Made by a program: the position numbers and the translations under genes. From contig CAKSKG010000009.1 of assembly GCA_934464775.1 (NCBI GenBank), positions 1 through 64,000 of the forward strand: a stretch of DNA of 64,000 bases, read 5' to 3'. Source of the stretch: an uncultured Oscillospiraceae bacterium. GTDB lineage: Bacteria > Bacillota > Clostridia > Oscillospirales > Ruminococcaceae. How positions within the stretch are numbered: position 1 is the first letter of the stretch; every line of letters begins with the position of its first letter. Below are positions 8,388-16,031 of this stretch, piece by piece. The notes under the pieces are model-generated. The model was not told the origin of the DNA. It was given only the letters and a program-made list of their open reading frames with translations, and did no database searches.

Positions 8388-9410
8388 ATGAAAAAGATGA
8401 TATCAGCTGCCTGCGCCGCAGCATTGGCGCTTACCGCAGCATCTTCCGCAGCTTCCGCCGAAAGCTATGACGGAAAGCTTGCCGTTCTGGGCGATTCCAT
8501 AACCAGCGGCTACGGACTTGACGGCTATGTTTCAGGTGACAACACCTCCGCAGCCGACAGCTTTTCAAATAAGCTTGCCGCAGATTTTTCCGAATACGTA
8601 AACCTTGCGGTTGACGGCAGGACTTCCGAAGAGCTTTTGGAAGCTCTCGATTCCGATGAAAATGTCTCCGCCGCAGTTGAGAATGCGGAGGCAGTGGTGA
8701 TCTCCATAGGCGGCAATGATTTCCTCACTCCCATGATGACAGCCGCACAGACCGCCATAATGTCCGACCCCGATATAATGCAGGGAATAATGGACGGCAC
8801 AGTTACCGTTGCCGAAGCAATGGAATCCAATATGGATATGATAAATGAAAGCGTTGTTTCCGCCGCAAAGCAGGTAGATGTACAGCTCACCGTGAACAAT
8901 ATCGGCAGCATAGTTGACAAGGTGACAGAGATCTCTCCCGACAGCGAGATATATCTGCTGACAGTCTACAACCCCTTTGAGGGAGTGGACGACATGGAAA
9001 AATACTCCGAAGCAGCCGAAAGTATCCTTCCTGTTCTTAACAGCGGAATATCCGATATTGCCGAACAGGATAATGTTCATCTCATAGACGCATACACCGC
9101 TTTTAAGGGACACGCTCTTGAATACACCAATATTGCTTCCGTAGATATCCACCCCAATAAGGCAGGACACGAGGTAATATATGATCTTATCTGCGAGGCT
9201 CTCCCCGAGGTCACAGCAGAGGAAGCACCCGAAGCACCCGAAGCACCCGAAGCACCCGAAGCAGCCGAACCCGAAACACAGGAAGAATCGGCTCCCACCG
9301 TTTCCGCAACTCCCGTTCCCGACACAGGCAACACCGATACGGCAGTATATGCCGCAGCCGCAGTTCTTTCAATGGCAGCCGTTATATCCGCTTCCAAAAA
9401 GCGCAGATAA
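8388..9410 (+). CDS. Secreted SGNH/GDSL hydrolase with C-terminal anchor
   Basis: A 340-residue exported esterase-like enzyme. Residues 1-25 are a signal peptide (MKKMISAACAAALALTA). The SGNH blocks are visible: GDSITSGYG (Ser nucleophile, about residue 35), GGNDF (about 108) and DIHPNKAGH with catalytic Asp and His (about 255). A Pro/Glu/Ala stalk follows, including four perfect 9-base repeats (9222-9257, EAP units), then PVPDTGN, a hydrophobic helix and SKKRR. This tail has the layout of a sortase signal although the pentapeptide VPDTG is not LPxTG. Ribosome site AAAGGAG at correct spacing. Substrate unknown; a cell-surface acetyl or acyl esterase on plant polysaccharide is plausible. Confidence 0.88.
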   Translation: MKKMISAACAAALALTAASSAASAESYDGKLAVLGDSITSGYGLDGYVSGDNTSAADSFSNKLAADFSEYVNLAVDGRTSEELLEALDSDENVSAAVENAEAVVISIGGNDFLTPMMTAAQTAIMSDPDIMQGIMDGTVTVAEAMESNMDMINESVVSAAKQVDVQLTVNNIGSIVDKVTEISPDSEIYLLTVYNPFEGVDDMEKYSEAAESILPVLNSGISDIAEQDNVHLIDAYTAFKGHALEYTNIASVDIHPNKAGHEVIYDLICEALPEVTAEEAPEAPEAPEAPEAAEPETQEESAPTVSATPVPDTGNTDTAVYAAAAVLSMAAVISASKKRR

Positions 9411-9414
9411 TATA

Positions 9415-9433
9415 TTAGAGGTGACCTAAAGTA
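9415..9433. repeat. Relic end of small palindromic element family 2
   Basis: TTAGAGGTGACCTAAAGTA matches the right end of the element at 28919-29092 including 6 bases beyond it. Only this end is present, just after the SGNH gene stop. Confidence 0.55.
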
Positions 9434-9440
9434 ATTACTG

Positions 9441-9482
9441 TCCGCAGAAGTTTTCGGAAGGCTTCTGCGGATTTTATTTTTC
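9441..9482 (+). terminator. Terminator of the SGNH hydrolase gene
   Basis: TCCGCAGAAG (9441-9450) pairs with CTTCTGCGGA (9462-9471), then a T-rich run. Confidence 0.85.
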
Positions 9483-9584
9483 CATATAATCGGTCATGAT
9501 TTTTTAAAATTAGTGTTGCATTTTCTTTTAAAACAGTGTATAATAAAAGTAATACAATGTTCACAAAAATCCAAATATCTGATG

Positions 9585-9643
9585 AAAGGGGGAGGTGTAC
9601 TTTAATAGATCACATAATATATTAAAGTACATTGCTTGAATAG
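9585..9643 (+). promoter_or_regulatory. Shine-Dalgarno followed by a hairpin before the zinc-ribbon gene
   Basis: AAAGGGGGAGGTG (9585-9597) is a strong ribosome site but lies about 48 bases before the only usable ATG (9644; the codon before it is TAG). Between them GTACTTTAAT (9597-9606) and ATTAAAGTAC (9621-9630) form a perfect 10-base-pair hairpin that would bring the site to roughly 14 bases from the ATG. Confidence 0.6.
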
Positions 9644-10510
9644 ATGAAAATAAAATGCAGCTACTGCGATTCGCTTATAAACGATACCGATGAAGTGTGC
9701 CCCAACTGCGGTGCGCCGAATGAAAATGTGGTCCGCACGGCAGACGGAGTGCCAAAAACAATAGATGAACTGAAGCGCTTCTATCAGTCCCATAATATGC
9801 CTTTGGAGAAAATGAGATTTTTCATCGGCATCGACTACAAGGAGCCACGTGCATTCGGTATCTATAAGGACGAAAACGGAGATTTCGTCGTTTATAAAAA
9901 CAAGTCCGACGGCAGCCGTGCCGTAAGATATAAGGGCAAGGACGAGGCTTATGCCGTAAATGAGATATATCAGAAGCTGAAATCCGAGATACTTGTCCGC
10001 AAGGGTAAAAAAAACGGCAGCAATAATACTCCCCCTCCACAGCCCCCTAAAAAAAAGAAGAACGATAACTACATCTGGGGCATACTTGTTCTTATAATCG
10101 TGCTGATAGTCGGCGGAGCCATACTCGCCGCTTACCTTGACCACACTCCCGACGGCGGTTATTATAACTATAACAATTCTTATTATTACTACGATCCCTA
10201 TTACAATGACTGGTATTATTACGATGATTATTACGGCGGCTGGTCGCCTGCATATGATGTTGACAGTCAGCTTTCGGAAAGCTACAGCGATTATTATGAC
10301 GGAAGTTACAGCAGTGATTACGGCATAAGCGATTTCTCGGACAGCGAATATTATACCGACCACGGCAGCGGAAGCAGCAGCGGCAATTCATGGGACAACG
10401 ACTGGGACGATTATGACTGGGACAACGACTGGGACGATGATGACTGGGACAGCTACGATACATATGACAGCTGGGACGCAGGCGATTCGGACTGGGACAG
10501 CGATTGGTAA
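9644..10510 (+). CDS. Zinc-ribbon membrane protein with Tyr/Asp/Trp-rich tail
   Basis: A 288-residue protein of unknown function. Residues 3-22 form a zinc ribbon (CSYCDSL...CPNCGAPN). A Lys/Pro-rich linker (PPPQPPKKKKND, about 127-138) precedes one membrane helix at about 143-165. The remaining 120 residues are low complexity: first Tyr/Asn/Asp-rich, then repeats of DNDWDD and DWDSD ending in WDSDW. The ribbon should be inside and the tail outside the cell, or the reverse if the helix inserts the other way. The start is fixed by an immediately preceding stop codon; the ribosome site is separated by a hairpin. The tail bases are ordinary for the window, so it is probably not foreign. Confidence 0.8.
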   Translation: MKIKCSYCDSLINDTDEVCPNCGAPNENVVRTADGVPKTIDELKRFYQSHNMPLEKMRFFIGIDYKEPRAFGIYKDENGDFVVYKNKSDGSRAVRYKGKDEAYAVNEIYQKLKSEILVRKGKKNGSNNTPPPQPPKKKKNDNYIWGILVLIIVLIVGGAILAAYLDHTPDGGYYNYNNSYYYYDPYYNDWYYYDDYYGGWSPAYDVDSQLSESYSDYYDGSYSSDYGISDFSDSEYYTDHGSGSSSGNSWDNDWDDYDWDNDWDDDDWDSYDTYDSWDAGDSDWDSDW

Positions 10511-10534
10511 TACTGTAATATCAAGGAGGAACCG

Positions 10535-10942
10535 ATGGGCAGATATGATGATATAATAAACCTTGAAAGACCGACTTCGGAAAAGCACAGACCTATGGGG
10601 CTTGCGGAAAGAGCGGCGCAGTTTTCTTCCTTTGCGGCGCTTACGGGATATGATGAGGCAGTCAATGAAACAGGCCGCATCACCGAGCGCAGATACGAGC
10701 TGGACGCCGACAAGCTGGAAGATCTCAATGAGAAAATGCAGAAGCTCAAGGATAACATTTCGGACCGTCCCAAGATAACCGTAACATATTTTGTTCCCGA
10801 CAGCAAAAAGCAGGGCGGCGAATATATTGATTTCACAGGCAGCGCAAGATCTGTGGACGAATGCGGCAGAGAGGTCATATTTGCCTGCGGCACAAAGATC
10901 GCCATGGACGATATCTACAATATCAGCGGCGATATATTCTAA
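10535..10942 (+). CDS. YolD-like family protein
   Basis: A 135-residue protein of the YolD-like family, small proteins encoded beside UvrX/UmuC-type polymerases in Firmicutes and thought to be the UmuD-like partner. Seen: MGRYDDIINLERPTSEKHRP near the start and GLAERAAQFSSFAALTGYDEA, the family hallmark (residues about 25-45), then a helical region and a beta-rich C-terminal part. AAGGAGG ribosome site at 10524-10530. Here it is convergent with the polymerase gene rather than co-transcribed, and 24 bases behind the zinc-ribbon gene, so it may be expressed from that promoter. Confidence 0.9.
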   Translation: MGRYDDIINLERPTSEKHRPMGLAERAAQFSSFAALTGYDEAVNETGRITERRYELDADKLEDLNEKMQKLKDNISDRPKITVTYFVPDSKKQGGEYIDFTGSARSVDECGREVIFACGTKIAMDDIYNISGDIF

Positions 10943-10960
10943 AAGCACAATATAAAATCA

Positions 10961-10995
10961 ACGGCAGCGGATAAAATGTCCGCTGCCGTTTTTTT
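10961..10995 (+). terminator. Terminator after yolD
   Basis: ACGGCAGCGGA (10961-10971) pairs with TCCGCTGCCGT (10979-10989) followed by a run of T. Confidence 0.9.
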
Positions 10996-11020
10996 GAACC
11001 TGTCTTCATAAGACAGGTTC
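10996..11020. repeat. Collapsed copy of small palindromic element family 1
   Basis: GAACCTGTCTT, CAT, AAGACAGGTTC: an 11-base-pair perfect stem identical to the terminal repeats of the 161-base elements at 55840 and 59327 joined together without the interior. It touches the TAA stop of the polymerase gene (11021-11023). Confidence 0.75.
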
Positions 11021-12526
11021 TTATGCATTGTGTCCGCCTATCTGACGGTTTCTTTCCATTGCGGTAGCCCCCTCACGAAGACTTGTTCCCAGTATCACCG
11101 CATTTTTCCCGTATCTGTTTTTAATGGATATCACCGCCAGCTGACGCTTTTTTTCTCTTTCAAGAGCCTCATTTTCCCTGTGCTTTTTTTCTTCCTCGGC
11201 GGCAGGATCCGTAAAAAGATCAAGCTGCTCCGCCTGCTCCTCGGGGATATCCGCCTCGCTTATAACATGATTTGCCGCAATGCTCAGCCTGCGTATCAGA
11301 AGCTCATGATCCTCGGTGAGCCTTTCAAAAAGCTCCAGCGCCGCCGATGTTATCAGCTGCGACGATGAAGTACAGCGGCTTAAATTGATAGTTCCGTTTA
11401 TCCCCTTAGGAACACGTCTGCCGTATCTGTCCTGCTTTATCTCGCCCTTGTAGCTTTCGGTTATCCCGATATCCTTCAGATTTTGTATATCATATCCCAC
11501 CGTCAGCCCCACCTGATCGGCGGCAAGACCCTTTTCCGCCAGATCAAGCGAAAGCATATCCGCCATTTCCCGTATAATGATACACACATCATCATACGAA
11601 GTGGGACATTTCAGCACCTGTCCCGAAGAAAGGCTTTTCACCGACGGACGATACGCCTTGATATCCGCGATAGTACAAGGCTCATATCCCCATGCATGAT
11701 CTATCAGCAGCTCCGCATTCACGCCGAAAAGACCATACAGAAAATCCTCATTATCCAGCGAATATCTTGCCACATCGCCCATTGTATAGATATAATATTT
11801 CTCCAGCCGCTTTGCCGTCCCGGGACCCACTCTCCAGAAATCGGTTATAGGCTTATGCTCCCACAGCAGCTTTCTGTATGACATTTCATCAAGCTCAGCT
11901 ATCCTGACGCCGTTTTCGCCGCACGGAATATGCTTTGCAACGATATCCATTGCCACCTTACAGAGATAAAGATTCGTCCCGATCCCCGCAGTAGCGGTTA
12001 TTCCCGTCTGAGAAAACACGTCCCTGACGATCATTTCGGTCATCTGCCGAGCGGTCATATGATTTGCCGCAAGATACGACGTAAGATCAATAAAAACCTC
12101 ATCAACGGAATAGACATGGATATCCTCGGGCGCCGCATATTTCAGATATATTTTATAAATATCGGTACTGTACCGCATATAATAAGCCATTCTGGGCGGA
12201 GCGACAATATAATCTACCCCCAGCGATTTATTTTCAGCCAGCTCATCAGCATCATACGATCCCCCCGTCAATTCCTGTTTGGGAGCGGCAAGTTTTCTCT
12301 GACGGTTTATCTCCCCGACCTTTTGAACGACCTCAAAAAGCCGAGGTCTGCCTGGGACACCAAACTGTTTAAGTGCAGGCGACACAGCCAAGCAGATAGT
12401 TTTATCCGTCCTTGACTTATCCGCCACCACAAGATTTGTTTTAAGAGGATCAAGGTTTCTCTCAACGCACTCCACGCTGGCATAAAAAGATTTCAAATCT
12501 ATTGCCGCATAAATTTTTCCGTTCAT
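11021..12526 (-). CDS. Y-family DNA polymerase (UvrX/UmuC-like), SOS translesion polymerase
   Basis: A 501-residue error-prone DNA polymerase acting at stalled forks. Palm motif one AAIDLKSFYASVE (residues 6-18) with the first metal Asp, and motif YSVDEVFIDL (about 139-148) carrying the catalytic Asp-Glu pair, are intact. Residues about 240-310 hold the helix-hairpin-helix thumb, then the little-finger domain. The C-terminal RNRQIGGHNA is typical of Firmicutes UvrX-like proteins. A LexA box sits over its promoter, so it should be DNA-damage induced. YolD partner gene is convergent next door. No beta-clamp peptide was positively identified. Confidence 0.93.
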   Translation of the reverse strand: MNGKIYAAIDLKSFYASVECVERNLDPLKTNLVVADKSRTDKTICLAVSPALKQFGVPGRPRLFEVVQKVGEINRQRKLAAPKQELTGGSYDADELAENKSLGVDYIVAPPRMAYYMRYSTDIYKIYLKYAAPEDIHVYSVDEVFIDLTSYLAANHMTARQMTEMIVRDVFSQTGITATAGIGTNLYLCKVAMDIVAKHIPCGENGVRIAELDEMSYRKLLWEHKPITDFWRVGPGTAKRLEKYYIYTMGDVARYSLDNEDFLYGLFGVNAELLIDHAWGYEPCTIADIKAYRPSVKSLSSGQVLKCPTSYDDVCIIIREMADMLSLDLAEKGLAADQVGLTVGYDIQNLKDIGITESYKGEIKQDRYGRRVPKGINGTINLSRCTSSSQLITSAALELFERLTEDHELLIRRLSIAANHVISEADIPEEQAEQLDLFTDPAAEEEKKHRENEALEREKKRQLAVISIKNRYGKNAVILGTSLREGATAMERNRQIGGHNA

Positions 12527-12558
12527 CTTTCTGCCTCATTTTACGCTCACATATTTAT

Positions 12559-12610
12559 CGAACGTATGTTCTATTGGCTTTATTATATCACACCCCATTA
12601 CAAATTGCAA
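12559..12610 (-). promoter_or_regulatory. Promoter with SOS (LexA) box
   Basis: On the minus strand TTGCAA (12610-12605), 17 bases, TATAAT (12587-12582), then an operator CGAACGTATGTTC read on plus at 12559-12571, fitting the Gram-positive LexA/DinR consensus CGAACnnnnGTTC. The box lies over the transcription start of the polymerase gene. Confidence 0.8.
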
Positions 12611-12735
12611 CAGGTAATTTAAGTCAGTTGCAAAGCGGACCACTGCGTGGTATAATAGTTTTAGCGAAGCCTTATTGTACTTATTGTACTTTTTCTCCTT
12701 ATTAATCCATTTTCTTACTCTTATATGCTTGTTTT

Positions 12736-13598
12736 CAACTGATTTGTTCTTTATTATAGTAAGCTTGTGTTAGTTTATTAAGTTTTGTAGTATGGTTTGC
12801 AACCATAGAGAAAGCGGAGGTTCCGCCTCCGGCGGGCAAAGGGATGAACCACAAAGGGGGCTAAACAAAAAAGCAAAAGCAAAAATCGGGGCGCCCCCTT
12901 TGAGGTTCTCCCTCTGCACACTCTTTCCTTAAACCCTGCCCCGATTTTTGAAAATCCATTTCATAAATTCTTTTTAGATTTATTATTGCCGACGGTTCAT
13001 GCAACGCTTATTATTTTCTCTTTCATTCGTGGCGCTCAACCGTCGGCTATTTGGTGTAGGGATTACTTCAAGTCATTAATTATAGTTGTAACTTTTTATC
13101 TTAACGTTCTCCGACGGGTCGCTTAGTGATTATAGATTTACGTAACTGTCACTATCTATTACTAAGCGACCCGACGTATAAATTGAAGTGACAAAAAGAA
13201 AAGCTGATAGTTTCAACATTGTAAGATTGAGAATAACAGCTTTTACGTCGGTTGAGCGCACCATGAAAAATAGTAAAAGATAAGCGTTGCACGAACCGTT
13301 ATCATAATAAATCTAAAGAATGCGCAATGACTGGACTTGCAAAAATCGGTGCGGGGTGTGGATGGGTAAGGAAAGAGAGTGCAGAGGGAAAACCTAAGGG
13401 TAAGGAGAGGGGGCGCACCGATTTTTGCTCTCGTTTTCTTTTTAGCCCCCTCTCCTTCGCCCTTTGGTGTTCCCTTTGCGAATCTTGAAGCTCTTATGTT
13501 ACACATTTCTAAAAGTAAAAGTAAGCTTTTAACTAACAAAAGCAAACCTTGAAGCCAAACAATAACAACAAACCTAAAAGCATATTTAAGCTTTTAAC
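12736..13598. repeat. Giant palindromic element, copy 1
   Basis: Non-coding element of about 860 bases. Left arm: hairpins 12791-12807 (TATGGTT/AACCATA) and 12815-12831 (CGGAGG/CCTCCG), then interleaved stems A (12853-12861 with 12893-12901) and B (12881-12892 with 12938-12949). Middle: GCCGACGGTT (12988-12997) with AACCGTCGGC (13038-13047), and GGGTCGCTTAGT (13116-13127) with ACTAAGCGACCC (13161-13172). Right arm is an inverted, diverged copy of the left: stem B at 13341-13352 with 13415-13426, stem A at 13404-13414 with 13445-13455. AT-rich tails carry GTAAGCTT. Positioned between divergent genes. Family not recognised. Confidence 0.9.
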
Positions 13599-13603
13599 GA
13601 ATA

Positions 13604-14755
13604 ATGAAAAATAAACTCGGAAAGGCGGAATACCCCTTGCAAAGAAAAAACCACCTGCAATTGAAAATAATATCCTCCGTCCTCACCTTGTCGGTGCTGA
13701 TGAATCTTGCGGCAAGATTTGTCCACGGATTTGCAGACTTTTATACCGAGAAAATATTCCGTAAAATAAGCGTGCCGCTTTCGGCACTTAATTCCCTGAT
13801 CCCATTCTCGGTGGGAGAATTGCTTATAATCATCGGAATAATCGTCCTCGTAATAGGTGTACCCGTATTCATCGTCTTAATGCTCCGCTGTAAAACAAAA
13901 CGTAAAAAGATAGCAAGGTTTGCCGCACTTTTTCTGGGCTGGGTGCTGGCGTATGTTTCAGTTACCGAGACTCTTAACTGCTTTGTTCAGTATCAGTGTA
14001 CCTCGTTCGCCGAAAAATATTATCCCGAACATTCACAGGATAAATTCACCGTTTCACAGCTTTCCGAAATGTGTGAATATTTTATCACACAGGCAAATGA
14101 ACTTGCCGAAAAAGTCCCCCGTGATGAAAACGGCGTGATATCTCTCCCCGATGACCTCGGAAAAAAGGCTGCGGAATATATGCAGGCTCTGGATTCTGAT
14201 TACAGCGGCTTTTCGGGATATTATCCCAACCCCAAGAAAATAATAAATTCCGAAACTATGAGCCGACTCGATCTTCAGGGTATATATTTCCCCTTTACTA
14301 TGGAGTCCAATTATAACGGCGATATGTTTACTTCCCGTGTTCCGTGTACCGTGTGCCATGAGTTTTCTCACCTAAAGGGCTTTATATCGGAGGACGAGGC
14401 AGGCTTTATAGCGTATCTCGCCTGCTCACGCTCCGATGATCCCCTTTTCATGTACAGCGGCACTCTTTCGGCTCTGAATTATACTATGAACCGCCTTTTC
14501 CGCTATATAGATTATGATGAAAAGGTGCGCCTCTCCGCAATGATAAGCGATAAGGTGCGCAGCGATAATAAATTCGTCTCCGATGAATACCGTGAAAAGA
14601 TCAATAAAAATAAACTGATAAGCGGCGAAAAGGCTGCCGAGGTTTCAAAAAAAGCTCTGAATACCAACCTAAAAGCCAACGGCGTTTCGGACGGTGTTCA
14701 GAGCTACGGCAGAATGGTGTATCTTCTGCTGATCTATTACTATAATTATATGTAA
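13604..14755 (+). CDS. DUF3810 membrane protein with HExxH motif
   Basis: A 383-residue membrane protein of the DUF3810 family, putative zinc metallopeptidase. Helices at about residues 22-42, 65-95 and 103-125, then an extracytoplasmic domain containing CHEFSHLKGFISEDEAGFIAY (about 246-266): HEFSH supplies two zinc ligands and EDEAGF the likely third. No reaction has been shown for the family. The ATG lies at the edge of the giant palindromic element, and no good Shine-Dalgarno sequence precedes it; the upstream AT-rich element tail may have replaced the native leader. Single-gene unit with a terminator. Confidence 0.85.
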   Translation: MKNKLGKAEYPLQRKNHLQLKIISSVLTLSVLMNLAARFVHGFADFYTEKIFRKISVPLSALNSLIPFSVGELLIIIGIIVLVIGVPVFIVLMLRCKTKRKKIARFAALFLGWVLAYVSVTETLNCFVQYQCTSFAEKYYPEHSQDKFTVSQLSEMCEYFITQANELAEKVPRDENGVISLPDDLGKKAAEYMQALDSDYSGFSGYYPNPKKIINSETMSRLDLQGIYFPFTMESNYNGDMFTSRVPCTVCHEFSHLKGFISEDEAGFIAYLACSRSDDPLFMYSGTLSALNYTMNRLFRYIDYDEKVRLSAMISDKVRSDNKFVSDEYREKINKNKLISGEKAAEVSKKALNTNLKANGVSDGVQSYGRMVYLLLIYYYNYM

Positions 14756-14760
14756 ATATT

Positions 14761-14794
14761 AAAAGGCAGCATCAAAAAGATACTGCCTTTTTTC
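14761..14794. terminator. Bidirectional terminator between DUF3810 gene and small membrane gene
   Basis: AAAAGGCAG (14761-14769) pairs with CTGCCTTTT (14783-14791), with A and T runs on both sides, serving both converging genes. Confidence 0.85.
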
Positions 14795-14975
14795 ATTCTT
14801 CCGATACCGACGATACAGCTGCCGAAGTCTCCGTAGCCTGTGCGCCGTTTTCATCAGCCACAGTTCCAACTCCGAACTTCCATATGTATAAAAGTATCAT
14901 CGCCGCTATGAAAATAATTATCATGAATATCGTGTTGCTTTTTTTCTTTTGGGGCTTGTCCTTTTCTTCGCTCAT
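14793..14975 (-). CDS. Small single-pass membrane protein
   Basis: A 60-residue protein of unknown function: basic N-terminus (DKPQKKKSN), one membrane helix (about residues 16-33) and an acidic Thr/Ser/Ala-rich outer tail. Its start overlaps the LytTR gene stop by 4 bases, so the two are translationally coupled; it could be an accessory of that regulator. Not recognised as a named family. Confidence 0.7.
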   Translation of the reverse strand: MSEEKDKPQKKKSNTIFMIIIFIAAMILLYIWKFGVGTVADENGAQATETSAAVSSVSEE

Positions 14976-15562
14976 TTTAACGCTCCTTTCGCTTCGGCGC
15001 CGTCACCGTTTTTGCCGAAGCAGTATTGCTGCCACATAAGCCTTATCTGACCGCTGCCCCTTACTTTTATTGGAAATGTTATGTCCCCCAGCACCGTGCA
15101 GGAATTCTCTCCGAAATCGGTGATATGGTCCATATTGACGATTATCCCCTTGTTTACGGAAATAAATCGGCTGTCCCCCTCAAGCTGACCCGTAAGCTTT
15201 GCAAAGCTCATTCTTGTTTTGTATGACCGCCCCGAGGAATCCACTATAACTATGTAATGATCCTCGCATACCGACGCCGCAAATTCCGAAAACGGCAGCT
15301 GAACGTCCTCTCGGCTGCATTTGAATCTCAGGTATGAATGCACCCCCGGTATAAGCCGCAGCGCATCGGCCATAAGCTCGGTGATCTCCCTTTCCATTAT
15401 CGGAAATTCGAGGAATCCGAACGGGTGAAGCTTCATTGCACGGCGTATCAGCGAAAGATCGTCCGCCGTAAAAACTATGAGACAGCGGCAGTCCGTGCGC
15501 CGCAAAGCCTCCGCAGCGGAAAATCCCTCCGCAGAATTTTCCGATATATCTATAAATGCCAT
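14972..15562 (-). CDS. LytTR-family DNA-binding regulator with degenerate receiver
   Basis: A transcription regulator: C-terminal LytTR DNA-binding domain (about residues 95-190, with SRFISVNKGIIVNMDHI) after a receiver-like part (MAFIDIS holds the Asp in the phosphate-accepting position). The 196-residue form starts at ATG 15562 with GGAG 8 bases upstream. The reading frame however continues upstream to 15709, encoding the missing first strand and helix of the receiver (IKIAIAGSRQPELNKLEAQ), with AAGGAG at 15724-15719 exactly 9 bases before an ATA codon where ATG is expected. The usual acidic pair after strand 1 is absent. Either AUA is used, or the start has been lost by mutation. Confidence 0.82.
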   Translation of the reverse strand: MAFIDISENSAEGFSAAEALRRTDCRCLIVFTADDLSLIRRAMKLHPFGFLEFPIMEREITELMADALRLIPGVHSYLRFKCSREDVQLPFSEFAASVCEDHYIVIVDSSGRSYKTRMSFAKLTGQLEGDSRFISVNKGIIVNMDHITDFGENSCTVLGDITFPIKVRGSGQIRLMWQQYCFGKNGDGAEAKGALK

Positions 15563-15902
15563 TGAAAAAACTCCGCTCTCCGCTGTGCGGGGCAGACGTG
15601 TATATACGATAGTTTCCGCATTGATGTTGCTTTCGGCGGCAAATTTTTTTATTTGTGCCTCCAGCTTATTGAGTTCAGGCTGTCTGGAGCCTGCTATGGC
15701 TATTTTTATACTGCATCACTCCTTGGGCAAATATATATTTATATGAAAATTATAGCACATTCCTTTAAAAAAATCTACCCCAAATTTAAATGTTTTTTCA
15801 AAAAAATGTTACTTTATTAAGTTAAATCAGTGATTTAGCATAAGTCAATATGCATAATTTTGTGCATAATTACTTTTCTTTTTTTGTATCACGATGATTT
15901 TT

Positions 15903-15963
15903 ACGTCAAAAAATTGACGTTTACGCCAAAACTATTGACGAATGATTAACTTTTTGCTATCAT
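15903..15963 (+). promoter_or_regulatory. Promoter with inverted and direct repeats before the lipoprotein gene
   Basis: ACGTCAA (15903-15909) and TTGACGT (15914-15920) form a perfect palindrome. ATTGACG occurs at 15913 and 15934, 21 bases apart, the second overlapping the -35 TTGACG (15935-15940); 17 bases later TATCAT (15958-15963). The 21-base period is what tandem LytTR sites show. The LytTR gene is divergent from here. 15725-15900 is AT-rich without further features. Confidence 0.5.
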
Positions 15964-16031
15964 AGTTATTGTTAAAAATTATAGATATTATAATTGAAAC
16001 GATGTTAATAAGAGAAAAGAGGAAATTTATA

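Noticed and set aside
9222..9257. Nine-base tandem repeat as a regulatory microsatellite
   Set aside because: It is in frame and simply encodes the EAP stalk of the SGNH hydrolase; unit length is a multiple of three so no phase switching follows.
9644..12526. Prophage remnant suggested by yolD and UvrX-like polymerase
   Set aside because: No phage structural, integrase or lysis genes nearby; both genes are also common chromosomal SOS genes.
13243..13545. Minus-strand open frames in the right arms of the giant elements (also near 31331, 36197 and 41882) giving similar peptides
   Set aside because: The frame is not kept between copy 1 and copies 2-4, there is no ribosome site, and base changes follow stem pairing rather than codon degeneracy.
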